Source: an uncultured Saprospiraceae bacterium (GTDB taxonomy: Bacteria > Bacteroidota > Bacteroidia > Chitinophagales > Saprospiraceae). From it: DNA of 64,000 nucleotides. The stretch spans positions 34,829-98,828 of the forward strand of contig CALLWB010000101.1 in the NCBI GenBank assembly GCA_938016265.1, read 5' to 3'. The position numbers and the translations under genes are program-made. Under the pieces are notes generated by a model. The model saw only the letters and a list, made by a program, of their open reading frames with translations. It made no database searches and was not told the origin of the DNA. Shown piece by piece: positions 45,825 through 55,127 of the stretch (the first letter of the stretch is position 1; each line of letters starts with the position of its first letter).

Positions 45825-48800
45825 ATGAAATTCCTTTTGCAAAATAGTCATCATCGTTGGTTTATGCCTTCTTTTGCAAGTTGTTTTTTCACCTTTCTAT
45901 TCTTTGTCTTTCTTGCCTCCCCTCAGTTATTCAGTCAAGATTGGAGCATCCGCCATTTTGGTACCGATGAAGGCTTACCAGGGAATATTACCTACAAAAC
46001 CATTCAAGACGAAATTGGGTACATGTGGATTCCTACTAATAATGGCATTGTCCGTTTTGATGGAAAAGAGTTTAAGTCGTACAATAGTCCACTCATTAAA
46101 AACAACGAAATCTTACGGTGTCGATCCATTCAGGGTGGCATATGGTTCCAGAATTTTTCAGGCAAAGTGTTTGTCATTCGAAATGATAAAATTTTTGATT
46201 TTAATCCAAATGGAATACTTGACAATAAAACGGTCGTCGATTTATTAGAAGATCAGTTTGGGCAACTCCTTCTACTAGTGAGCTGTTCTTCAGGCAAAAT
46301 TGAATTATTCGTTGTCAATCAGAACAATAAAGACAATATTCCAAGTATAAAAAAAGTTGAACTCCCTCAGGCTATAAGAGGCAATATGCGGTTGTATTTG
46401 AAAAAAATGGATCAGTCGGTATTCATTATTGGGAATCAACATATCTTGGAGTACCATGCTGATTCCAATGCAATTAGCACGGTTTCATTCAATGAAGACC
46501 TCAGTTATCCTTTGCCTGTCAAACTTCAAAATAGACATCTGATTTGCTATAAAAACAGACATCAGGCTACGCCCCAGTACGCAGAATACAAGAATCAAAA
46601 ATGGGAAAAATTGAACCTGCCATTTTCACCACACCCAGCAATAATAAATGGCGTTTTTCAAGATACAAAATCCAGAATTTGGACCTATGGAGATGAACTG
46701 ATTTTGTGGGACAGCAATTTTCGCCCAATAAAGAATCTAACCAAGTCAATAAACGAACAACATGTAAATGAAATTCAGGAAGATAGAGAAGGAAACATTT
46801 GGATATCAACCAATGGTGATGGGTTGTATGTCGTTTATAATTCACCATTTATTCAATACAATGAAAAAAACTCGGACCTTCCTAGCAACTATATCTTTGA
46901 CCTGGATGGTGATCAAAACGGAAACGTCTTTTTAATTAGTCACCCCGGATGGCTGACCAGAATGCAGGGAGATCAGTTGAAGGATCACCTTTCGATTTCT
47001 GACTCCAAGTCCGAAATGTACGATGTGATGATATCGAAAAATAATGAAGTCCTTGTTTCCCTGGAGGACACTTATTTTTTTGATGTAGACAGCCGACAAA
47101 ACAATACTTCTCTAAGAAGAACAGGCAATCTAAATTTTGGAGCAAAACGTTATTATGAGACGTCTGATGAAGAGTTGTTTCTGGTATCTGGAGGCGGAAT
47201 ACTCAGTTTTCTAGATTCCACCATTATGATTGCAGAACCATTTAAAGATGCAGGTATAAAAGTGTATTGCCTTTTAAAAGATAAGCAAAATAGCCTGATT
47301 CTTGGATCCAATAAGGGAATTTACAGTATGCAGCTCCAAGGAAAAAAGGAGCTATCCAAACAATGCACAGTCCCTATTAAATCATTAAATCAGAATAAGG
47401 CACTTTGTTCGATCCCACAAATGAAAGCGATAAACCTTGATTTCTTAATCAAACGCAATCAGTTGAACAAAAACCTGATTATAAGACATGCAGGATCTCT
47501 CCTAAAAAAACATTACTTCAAGGACAGTCTTACAATAGATTATTACACAGCAGATGTTAAAAAAGCCGCAGATGAGACTATTTGGGTCGCAACCAGAAGC
47601 AACGGTCTTTACCAAATAAAAAATAATAAAATCATCCATCACTATACGGCCTCAGAAACTGGGTTGAGCAGCAATATTTGTAATCGGATATTTATCGATA
47701 GTAATAATTTAATCTGGTTGGCCACAGTAAATGGATTAAATCGGGTCGATCCCAGGCAAAAAATAGTTCGGAAAATCTCCGTAGATGATGGGCTCAACTC
47801 CAATCATGTAACTTCTGTTTATAAGAACAAGACTAAAATCTACGTCGGAACAGCCAAAGGTCTCACTGTATTCAGCGAAAATGACATCAAACAGACCGCT
47901 CCTCCTCCCTCTGTTATGCTTCGGGATATTAAAATCAATGAAAAGGATACCCTACTGCAAGCTTCCTACGACTTAAAATGGAGTCAAAACTCTTTGTATA
48001 TTGGATTTATTGCTCCTTTCTTCCAAGGAAAAATCAGCTATCAGTATCGGTTAAAAGGAGCCTTCAGCAATTGGATCCAAACGACAGATAACTATGCTCG
48101 ATTTGCAGAACTGAATCCAGGAAAATACATATTTGAGGTCAATTCAAAAAGTAAGGATGGACAGGTAAGTAAGGAGTTGGCATCTGTGGAGATTCGTATT
48201 CGGCCACATCCCTTAAAAAGTGCGCTAGCTTACCTGTTGTATGGTCTTTTTGTTTGTTGTACATTGGGTTTTATTTATTGGTGGAGAATCCGACAAATTA
48301 AGCGCCGAGAAGCGGAGAAGACAGTCATCAACAAAAAATTTGCAGAGTTGGAACTCCAGGCATTACAAGCGCAGATGAATCCTCATTTTGTGTTTAATGC
48401 GATGAATGCTATCCAGAATTACATTGCTCAGCAAGATGTGCATCAAGCCAACAAATACCTATCAGATTTTGGAAAATTGATGCGCCTTTTTCTGGACTCT
48501 ACTCGTAAAAAATACATTTATATAGATGAAGAAATTGAATTGCTTCAACTTTACCTAAAACTGGAAAAGTTAAGATTTAGAGAAAAAATTGATATTATTT
48601 TTAATATTTCCCCTAGTCTAGAGAGAGACATAGAAATCCCATCATTGATTTTACAACCCTTTATCGAAAATGCAATCAACCATGGGCTGAGCAACAAGGC
48701 AGAAAATGGCACTCTAAAAATAAATATGGATCAAGAAGAAAACCATATCAACATAACCATTGAAGACGATGGTGTCGGCAGAGAACAAGCAGCAAAGATC

Positions 48801-48977
48801 AAACAAAAATCATTCAAAGCTTACGAGTCCTATGGTATGAAAATCGTAGAAGAACGGCTAGCAACACTTGATTTGATAGACGACTATAAAGTGAAAATTG
48901 AAATCGTAGATTTAAAAAACGAAGCCAACGAGCCAATAGGCACAAGAGTCGCCATCCAAATCCCTGTAATAGACTAA
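45825..48977 (+). CDS. LytS-type sensor histidine kinase with periplasmic Reg_prop/Y_Y_Y propeller
   Basis: From the ATG at 45825 a signal/TM segment (FASCFFTFLFFVFLASPQLF) precedes a long periplasmic sensor of two-component propeller repeats (QDEIGYMWIPTNNGIVRFDG, EDREGNIWISTNGDGLYVV and others). A Y_Y_Y domain (about 690-790), a TM helix at about 798-820 and a His_kinase (LytS) domain follow, with the phospho-acceptor in QAQMNPHFVFNAMNAIQNYI (H854) and HATPase motifs PSLILQPFIENAINHGL and DDGVGR. In Bacteroidota such sensors often detect glycans or signal molecules. The regulator gene starts 12 bases downstream. A TTG at 45765 is a less likely start because it lies 20 codons before the hydrophobic segment. 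The ligand is unknown. Confidence 0.94.
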   Translation: MKFLLQNSHHRWFMPSFASCFFTFLFFVFLASPQLFSQDWSIRHFGTDEGLPGNITYKTIQDEIGYMWIPTNNGIVRFDGKEFKSYNSPLIKNNEILRCRSIQGGIWFQNFSGKVFVIRNDKIFDFNPNGILDNKTVVDLLEDQFGQLLLLVSCSSGKIELFVVNQNNKDNIPSIKKVELPQAIRGNMRLYLKKMDQSVFIIGNQHILEYHADSNAISTVSFNEDLSYPLPVKLQNRHLICYKNRHQATPQYAEYKNQKWEKLNLPFSPHPAIINGVFQDTKSRIWTYGDELILWDSNFRPIKNLTKSINEQHVNEIQEDREGNIWISTNGDGLYVVYNSPFIQYNEKNSDLPSNYIFDLDGDQNGNVFLISHPGWLTRMQGDQLKDHLSISDSKSEMYDVMISKNNEVLVSLEDTYFFDVDSRQNNTSLRRTGNLNFGAKRYYETSDEELFLVSGGGILSFLDSTIMIAEPFKDAGIKVYCLLKDKQNSLILGSNKGIYSMQLQGKKELSKQCTVPIKSLNQNKALCSIPQMKAINLDFLIKRNQLNKNLIIRHAGSLLKKHYFKDSLTIDYYTADVKKAADETIWVATRSNGLYQIKNNKIIHHYTASETGLSSNICNRIFIDSNNLIWLATVNGLNRVDPRQKIVRKISVDDGLNSNHVTSVYKNKTKIYVGTAKGLTVFSENDIKQTAPPPSVMLRDIKINEKDTLLQASYDLKWSQNSLYIGFIAPFFQGKISYQYRLKGAFSNWIQTTDNYARFAELNPGKYIFEVNSKSKDGQVSKELASVEIRIRPHPLKSALAYLLYGLFVCCTLGFIYWWRIRQIKRREAEKTVINKKFAELELQALQAQMNPHFVFNAMNAIQNYIAQQDVHQANKYLSDFGKLMRLFLDSTRKKYIYIDEEIELLQLYLKLEKLRFREKIDIIFNISPSLERDIEIPSLILQPFIENAINHGLSNKAENGTLKINMDQEENHINITIEDDGVGREQAAKIKQKSFKAYESYGMKIVEERLATLDLIDDYKVKIEIVDLKNEANEPIGTRVAIQIPVID

Positions 48978-48989
48978 AATCAATTGAAG

Positions 48990-49748
48990 ATGCAAACACT
49001 AATTATTGATGACGAAATTGGAAGCAGAGAATATCTTTCTGAGGCACTCACACAAAACTGCCCAGAGGTAAAGGTTGTTGGTATGGCCAGAGATGCTGAT
49101 CAGGGATACCAGTTAATTAAAAATACCAACCCCGATTTAGTGTTTCTAGATGTAGAAATGCCAAACGGCTCTGGATTTGACTTACTTCGACGATTTGAAA
49201 ACATCCGTTTTGAGGTGATATTCGTTACCGGGTTTGACCGTTATGCACTAAATGCTATCAAATTTAATTGTCTGGATTTCCTATTAAAACCTTATGCTTT
49301 TGAGGATGTAATACATGCAGTAAACAAGGCACAAACCAAGCAACGTGAAAAAAACAGAACGGCTAGAATGGAAAACCTGCTTGGCAACCTGAATCAACAC
49401 AGACGAACCAACCAAAAAATTGCACTTCCTTCCATGGATGGACTTGAATTTATTTCTGTAGACAGAATCCTCCATCTCGAAGCAGACGGAAAATACACGC
49501 GATTCCATTTAACAAACAAACAAAACATATTGATCTCCAAAAATATCAAGGAATATGAGCTTATGTTTGAAGAATATGGTTTTTTTAGGGTACACCGAAA
49601 ACATATGATCAATTTGAGCAAAATCAAAAAATACTATAAAGGGGAAGGTGGATATGTAATTATGTCTGATGGAACCACCATCGACGTTTCAAGAAGAAAA
49701 AAAGAAGATTTTTTAAATCGATTGAATGCAGGCATAGAAGATGCATGA
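48990..49748 (+). CDS. LytTR-family response regulator
   Basis: The receiver domain (about 1-120) has the acidic pocket IIDDE near the start, the phospho-acceptor Asp in LVFLDVEMPNGSG (D54) and KPY with the conserved Lys. The LytTR DNA-binding domain (about 145-245) has LPSMDGLEFISVDRILHLEA, KYTRFHLTN and FFRVHRKHMINLSKIKKYYK. It is the cognate regulator of the LytS-type sensor, whose stop is 12 bases upstream. It is expected to bind direct repeats near its target promoters; targets could include the secreted proteins nearby, but that is inference. Confidence 0.95.
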   Translation: MQTLIIDDEIGSREYLSEALTQNCPEVKVVGMARDADQGYQLIKNTNPDLVFLDVEMPNGSGFDLLRRFENIRFEVIFVTGFDRYALNAIKFNCLDFLLKPYAFEDVIHAVNKAQTKQREKNRTARMENLLGNLNQHRRTNQKIALPSMDGLEFISVDRILHLEADGKYTRFHLTNKQNILISKNIKEYELMFEEYGFFRVHRKHMINLSKIKKYYKGEGGYVIMSDGTTIDVSRRKKEDFLNRLNAGIEDA

Positions 49749-49858
49749 TTTTTTGATGGATAATTCTTTAATCAATCCATTTTTCTTATATTTAATCATC
49801 AAGCCATGTATGCTTTTGTAGCAGACCCTATTTTTTTTACAAAAGAACACTTTCATAC

Positions 49859-50938
49859 ATGAAAACATCACTCCTATTTCTTCTCGCCTTTGTTGCGAAC
49901 TGCTATTTGTTTGCTCAGCACAACTATGATAACCAGAGTGTTATCTATTCCAAATCTGGTAATTTGGGTATTTCTACCACCAATCCATTAGAAAAACTCC
50001 ATGTAAACGGAAAAATGTATATGAATGCCGGGGAAGGCTTCAAATTGTACGGAGATGCCAACTATTTTGGTCAGTACCGCGATGGCATCGTTTTCCAAAT
50101 GGAAGATGGAAATTCCTCTAATGGAAGTACCGATGGCGGTTTTGTCTTTAGAGGATTTACCAGAAAAGATCAGATCAGCAAAGACTGGATGGTCATTAAA
50201 ACTGGTGGGAAGGTAGGTATCGGCACCAACACCCCTACTGAAAAATTTGAAGTTGCTGGTAACAGTTATATTCATGGAAATTCTAAAACAAAAGGCCATT
50301 CAATTACTAACGGGAATATCGATTTGTACGGTTCCTTGGGCATGCGTGCAGGAGAAGGTTTTAAAATTTTCGGAGATGCCAATTATTTTGGTCAATACAG
50401 AGATGGGATCATATTCCAGATGGAAGACGGAAATGCAGCAAACGGTACAACTGATGGTGGTTTTGTTTTTAGGGGATACACTCGCAAAGATCAGATTAGT
50501 CAGGACTGGATGGTGATAAAAACTGGTGGAAAAGTGGGCATTGGCACCAACAATCCAACTGCAAAACTTTCAGTAAATGGCCACATTCATACCAAAGAGG
50601 TCCGGGTATATACAGCTGGCTGGGCTGATTTTGTTTTCAAAAAAGACTACCAACTTCCTTCCTTGCAAGAGGTAGCTGAATATATAAAAGAAAACGGCCA
50701 CTTAAAGGATATTCCGAATGAAGAAACGGTAGAAAAAGAGGGTATTCACTTAGGAGAAATGAACACAAAACTCCTTCAAAAAATTGAGGAGCTAACACTG
50801 TACACCCTTCAACAACAAACACAAATCGATCAGTTAGCAAAGGACAATGCACAACTAAAATCAGAAAATCAACTTGTTCATTCTCTTGCAAAAGATCTGG
50901 AAATTCTCAAAAAAGAAATAAAACAACAAAAAAAATAA
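49859..50938 (+). CDS. Secreted tail-fibre-like repeat protein with C-terminal coiled coil
   Basis: A signal peptide (MKTSLLFLLAFVANCYLFAQ) leads into two near-identical repeats of about 110 residues (about 50-130 and 158-240), each with AGEGFK(L/I)(Y/F)GDANYFGQYRDG and TDGGFVFRG(F/Y)TRKD, joined by KVGIGTN(T/N)PT segments. The C-terminal part has the Bacteroidota pattern WADFVFKKDYQLPSLQEV, then GHLKDIPNEETV, LGEMNTKLLQKIEELTLY and a long coiled coil. It has no T9SS domain and no S74 domain, so the export route beyond Sec is unclear. The repeats are also alike in DNA (about 318-bp period), which makes expansion or loss possible. A strong terminator follows. Confidence 0.88.
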   Translation: MKTSLLFLLAFVANCYLFAQHNYDNQSVIYSKSGNLGISTTNPLEKLHVNGKMYMNAGEGFKLYGDANYFGQYRDGIVFQMEDGNSSNGSTDGGFVFRGFTRKDQISKDWMVIKTGGKVGIGTNTPTEKFEVAGNSYIHGNSKTKGHSITNGNIDLYGSLGMRAGEGFKIFGDANYFGQYRDGIIFQMEDGNAANGTTDGGFVFRGYTRKDQISQDWMVIKTGGKVGIGTNNPTAKLSVNGHIHTKEVRVYTAGWADFVFKKDYQLPSLQEVAEYIKENGHLKDIPNEETVEKEGIHLGEMNTKLLQKIEELTLYTLQQQTQIDQLAKDNAQLKSENQLVHSLAKDLEILKKEIKQQKK

Positions 50939-50956
50939 TTGCAGAGAACCTTGCAA

Positions 50957-51004
50957 AATAAGGGTTTACCTTTCTGGAGGTAAGCCCTTATTGTTTTTGT
51001 TTTT
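50957..51004 (+). terminator. Rho-independent terminator after the coiled-coil secreted protein
   Basis: AATAAGGG(T)TTACCT and AGGTAA(G)CCCTTATT form a 15-bp stem around TTCTGG, followed by GTTTTTGTTTTT. It begins 19 bases after the stop codon. Confidence 0.9.
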
Positions 51005-51318
51005 CTCCTAAAAAAACCAATCCAGCACTCAGATCATATACTAAAAACACACAAGTATAATTAAATATCGACCGATATGCCCATTTCACTACCGTTACCT
51101 TCAATACGTTATTATTCAAATAATTAGGGCAAAATAAATTGTTTTTTTTTATTTTTAAATAGAAATTTTAGCTAACTTAGTAGAATCAAACCACCTACTG
51201 GACTTTTACATTTAAATTTCGTTGGAATCTTAATCTTTTAGATTATTTATAGTCTATCGTAACAATAACTAATATTTGCTCCTTTTGTTAAGCTTGGAGT
51301 AAACAAAAAAACATCTAT
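51005..51318. other. AT-rich promoter region of the DUF1800 operon
   Basis: The 314-bp spacer contains poly-T runs at 51139-51160 and TAATATTTG at 51270-51278, a -7-like element with one extra base. No good -33 element, ORF or structured RNA was seen. Confidence 0.4.
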
Positions 51319-53040
51319 ATGGCCTCACTAACACAGAGAACAGGTGTGTTAGGTCGGCGACTGGCAGCACATCTACTAAAAAGATGTACCTACCATGTTA
51401 CTCCGGCCAGAATTGAAGCGTTTGCAGCATTAGAACCAGATGCCGCAGTAGACGCTCTCTTTAATAACACTGCCCTTGCTTTTCCAGATGGTCCTCCAGA
51501 CGCAGCTACTGGACAGCCCTTATTTTCATTGACCAACCATGATAATGAACCGGGGCTTAGTACTCCAAGTTTTCAAAGAATGAGAGCAACGGTGCTATGG
51601 AGAATCTATGAATGCATCGCTGATACCTCTATAAAATGGAAGTTAATCAATTGGATGAGTTCTATCTACTCGGTCTATCATTCTGGATCTCCCTACAATT
51701 ATGCTCACTGGCGATTGCTAGAAAAAATGGCACTGGGGACGTATGGACCAGCTCCCGGAACTCCGGTAAATTTAAAAACCCTTGCTTCAAAAATGACCTT
51801 TGATAATCAAATGCTCATTTATTTGAACAACAATCAAAATAATAAACTTAATGGTTCTGGTGTTGGACCAAATGAGAACTATGCCAGAGAGTTCTTGGAA
51901 TTGTTTACCATCTTAAAAGGGGAAGCAATCGCAGTTGGAAACTACACCAACTATACCGAAGCAGATATCTCTACTGCGGCCAGAGTGCTGACTGGAATCA
52001 AAAACAACAAAACCAATATCGATCCTGATACTGGCATCATTCGAGGTAATCCAAACTTCAATCAACACGATATTGGTCAAAATTACCCAGCAGGACAGAC
52101 AGAAAAAACGTTTAGTTCCGCTTTCCAAAACAGAGTAATTGCCCACGCTTCCAATTCCGCAGGAGTTTACACTGAAGTAGATCAGTTTGTCGATATGATT
52201 TTTGATCAGTTGGCTACCGCAAGGGCTTATGTCACAAAGCTCTATAATTATTTTGTGAATGATAAAATTACTACAGAAGTAGAAAATGATATAATAGAAC
52301 CACTCGCAATTACTCTTAATAATAATGGGTATCAACATATCCCAGTATTAAAACAATTGCTAAAAAGTGTTCATTTTTATGATGAAGATGATGTCGAGCC
52401 TGGTGATGAGATCATAGGAGCAAAAGTAAAATCACCCTATGAACTATTTTTCACCACGGCCAACCTATTAGAAACGACAAACAGAGATGCTGGCGATTTA
52501 CAAAAGTCCTTCCAGGACAATTACTATAGATTGGCAGTACTTCATTTTGCAAACATTGGATTGGATTTGAGAGGTCCGATAACCGTAGAAGGATTCGCTG
52601 GGTTTTATGATAAACCCGGTTATTCAAGAAATTGGTTTAGTGCAAACTTTGTCTATGACCGATTTACCACAGGCGTTTCCTTCAAAAGAGGGTTTGTCAG
52701 AAATACAGGAACCTATTTCCCCTACAAGGCAGATTTGATGAACTGGGTTAACACCAACATTGACGTTCCAGGAGGTCCTGGAGCTAGTCCGTTTACCCCA
52801 ATCGGAGCAGCCGATGCATTTAAGTTGGTAGATGATACACTTACCTATCTACTTCCAGAAATGCCAACAGGAGAACGACTGGAGTACTTCCAAAACCAGT
52901 TGTTAGGAGGACTGAGCCCAATAAACTGGTATTTCTCCTGGGGAGCATACCTGACGTCCAACGACGAAACAGAAGTGCTCGTAGGTATCGAACGACTTTA
53001 CGATGCCGTACTTTCATCACCAGAATTTCAAACCCTTTAA
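51319..53040 (+). CDS. DUF1800 domain-containing protein
   Basis: The 573-residue protein fits the DUF1800 family: an HLLKRCTYHVTPARIEAF start, a long helical body with MASLTQ..., NPNFNQHDIG, GPNENYAREFLELFT (the conserved NEN..RE.LELF motif) and VKSPYELFFTTANLL. Family function is unknown; DUF1800 genes are commonly paired with DUF1501 genes, as here. Unusually it has no signal peptide; an in-frame stop at 51289 rules out a longer form. The DUF1501 gene follows after 12 bases, so both are probably co-translated. Without a signal peptide its location is uncertain; it may leave the cell together with its Tat-exported partner. Confidence 0.92.
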   Translation: MASLTQRTGVLGRRLAAHLLKRCTYHVTPARIEAFAALEPDAAVDALFNNTALAFPDGPPDAATGQPLFSLTNHDNEPGLSTPSFQRMRATVLWRIYECIADTSIKWKLINWMSSIYSVYHSGSPYNYAHWRLLEKMALGTYGPAPGTPVNLKTLASKMTFDNQMLIYLNNNQNNKLNGSGVGPNENYAREFLELFTILKGEAIAVGNYTNYTEADISTAARVLTGIKNNKTNIDPDTGIIRGNPNFNQHDIGQNYPAGQTEKTFSSAFQNRVIAHASNSAGVYTEVDQFVDMIFDQLATARAYVTKLYNYFVNDKITTEVENDIIEPLAITLNNNGYQHIPVLKQLLKSVHFYDEDDVEPGDEIIGAKVKSPYELFFTTANLLETTNRDAGDLQKSFQDNYYRLAVLHFANIGLDLRGPITVEGFAGFYDKPGYSRNWFSANFVYDRFTTGVSFKRGFVRNTGTYFPYKADLMNWVNTNIDVPGGPGASPFTPIGAADAFKLVDDTLTYLLPEMPTGERLEYFQNQLLGGLSPINWYFSWGAYLTSNDETEVLVGIERLYDAVLSSPEFQTL

Positions 53041-53052
53041 CTAATAACGATT

Positions 53053-55110
53053 ATGAAAAGAAGGAATTTTTTAAAAAGTGGCGCAGTAGCCGGGCTGACT
53101 CCGTTATTTGTTAATGGGTATGCCTTAAACAAGATGTCTGCCTCTATGATACCAGCTACTACCTGTGATATTGATGATCGGGTATTAGTTATTATATATC
53201 TTGCCGGAGCAAACGACATTATTAATACCGCAGTACCATTAAATCACTATACTGCTTATCAAAACGAACGTCCAGATATTCATTTACCGATTGGCTCCTT
53301 GCTAAATCTGGACAATACACAACCAGCAAACAGACAACTTGGGCTCCATCCTAATTTGACAGGGCTCAAAGGACTATATGACAGCGGAAAAATGTCTGTG
53401 GTACAGCGGGTAAGCTATCCGACGCCAAACAGATCGCATTTTACTTCTGAAGACAATATGCTGAAAGGCATCGATGGCAATATCGGAAATGCAAATGTAG
53501 AAGATGGTTGGATAGGCCGCTATCTGACTGACCGCTACCCTACTTACAACGGACTACCCTTTGGCAATGAAACCGATCCTCTAGGGATTATTCTTGGAAG
53601 TACTCCAAGCACCGGATTCCACACCATCGAAAATCATGAAATGGAAATCAATATGAGCGGACAAGATCCCGCTGGTTTCTTTAGTGTCATCTCTTCTCTT
53701 AGTGGAGAACCCATTTCCAACTTTCCAAATTCAGAACATGGCGAGTTGTTGACTTACCTCGCTCAAGTGGAAGAAACTACACAAGTTTATTCAGAACGAA
53801 TATCAAGTGTCTTTAATGCAGGGGCAAATGATCCTTCTGCCGGATACCCTAATACCACTTTGGGCAACCAGCTGAAAACCGTCGCCCGTTTTATCTCAGG
53901 AGGTTCCAGAACTAAAGTCTATATGGCAAGGAAAGGAGGCTGGGATAATCACGTCAATGAAGTAGTTGCTGGAAATACCACAACCGGAACTCATGCTAAT
54001 CTATTAGAGGACTTAGGAGATTCTATCGCAGCATTCCAAAAGGATATTGAACTATTAAATATTTCTCAGAATATCGTCACCGTTGTCTTCTCTGAATTTG
54101 GGCGTAAGATTATTCAAAATGGAAGTACTGGTACTGATCACGGGACAATGTCTTCCATGTTTGTAGTTGGAGACCAGGTAAACGCTGGCGTTTATGGAGA
54201 TAATATTGACATCACAAACAAAGATAATCAAGGAGCTCCAGATCCTAGTCAATTGCAAAACGACTATCGTACGGTGTTTGCAAACATCCTGCAAGATTGG
54301 ATGGGAGCTAGCGATTCAGCAGTAACCAATACCTTTTCTAATACTCCAACTTCGGTTGTTTTAGCAAATTTAGGATTGATAAATACTGCACAAGCTGTAG
54401 ACCCGACTTGTTATTTCGAGCCTACCCTTCCAGTATCTATGAATCTTAGTGCAAAATTGTACCTCGAAGGATTTATTGATCCAGCAACAGGCATGATGCG
54501 CACCAACTTACTTGATAACAGCCTGTTACCTTATCGTCAACCTTTTGGGGAAACTCGATATAGCTATTACGGCCAGGAAAATGTATCTACCTTCCCTGCC
54601 AATACAGTTGACTGGATATTGTTAGAAGTTTGGAATCAGGCTAAAATCGTAATTGACAGAAAGGCATTGTTGCTAAGAAATGATGGTCAACTAATGGACC
54701 TGACGGGTAATACACAAATACTTATTGAAGACTTATATCCTGAGAATGTTCAATTTGCATTCTTACACCGATCTCATATTGGTGTACTGGCGAGTCAGAT
54801 TGTAAATGCAGTCGAGGGAGCAACTCCTTCCATTGATACTTCCACTGGACCAAATCAAGTAGAGGGAATGATGCAACTCAACAATGTAGGAGGCAAATAT
54901 GCTATGATTGCAGGTGATGCTGACCAAAATGGATTGATCAATTCTGCGGATTACAGCTACTGGAAACGAGCCAACGCAAATACGATTCCTGGTTATGGAA
55001 ATGGTGATTTTAATGCGGACGGTATCGCTGACAATACGGATTATGACCTTTGGAAAGGAAATAGAAGTAAAATAGGTAATCCAATTCTTCATGATATTTT
55101 AAAAAGATAA
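53053..55110 (+). CDS. DUF1501 protein with Tat-like signal and dockerin-like C-terminal module
   Basis: The start MKRRNFLKSGAVAGLTPLF carries a twin-Arg motif (RRNFLK), so export by Tat is likely. Residues about 30-460 are the DUF1501 domain, distantly related to the sulfatase/alkaline-phosphatase fold: YLAGANDIINT, YPTPNRSHFTSEDNM, FSEFGRK and TDHGT. From about 462 the C-terminal module begins (LSAKLYLEGFIDPATG, VDWILLEVW, LHRSHIGV) and ends with a dockerin-like pair of calcium loops: DADQNGLINSAD and DFNADGIADNTD. DUF1501 proteins normally lack this module, so this is a fusion. It lies 12 bases after DUF1800 and 17 bases before the repeat protein gene. Confidence 0.93.
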   Translation: MKRRNFLKSGAVAGLTPLFVNGYALNKMSASMIPATTCDIDDRVLVIIYLAGANDIINTAVPLNHYTAYQNERPDIHLPIGSLLNLDNTQPANRQLGLHPNLTGLKGLYDSGKMSVVQRVSYPTPNRSHFTSEDNMLKGIDGNIGNANVEDGWIGRYLTDRYPTYNGLPFGNETDPLGIILGSTPSTGFHTIENHEMEINMSGQDPAGFFSVISSLSGEPISNFPNSEHGELLTYLAQVEETTQVYSERISSVFNAGANDPSAGYPNTTLGNQLKTVARFISGGSRTKVYMARKGGWDNHVNEVVAGNTTTGTHANLLEDLGDSIAAFQKDIELLNISQNIVTVVFSEFGRKIIQNGSTGTDHGTMSSMFVVGDQVNAGVYGDNIDITNKDNQGAPDPSQLQNDYRTVFANILQDWMGASDSAVTNTFSNTPTSVVLANLGLINTAQAVDPTCYFEPTLPVSMNLSAKLYLEGFIDPATGMMRTNLLDNSLLPYRQPFGETRYSYYGQENVSTFPANTVDWILLEVWNQAKIVIDRKALLLRNDGQLMDLTGNTQILIEDLYPENVQFAFLHRSHIGVLASQIVNAVEGATPSIDTSTGPNQVEGMMQLNNVGGKYAMIAGDADQNGLINSADYSYWKRANANTIPGYGNGDFNADGIADNTDYDLWKGNRSKIGNPILHDILKR

Positions 55111-55127
55111 CCCATTAAATTTTTGAT

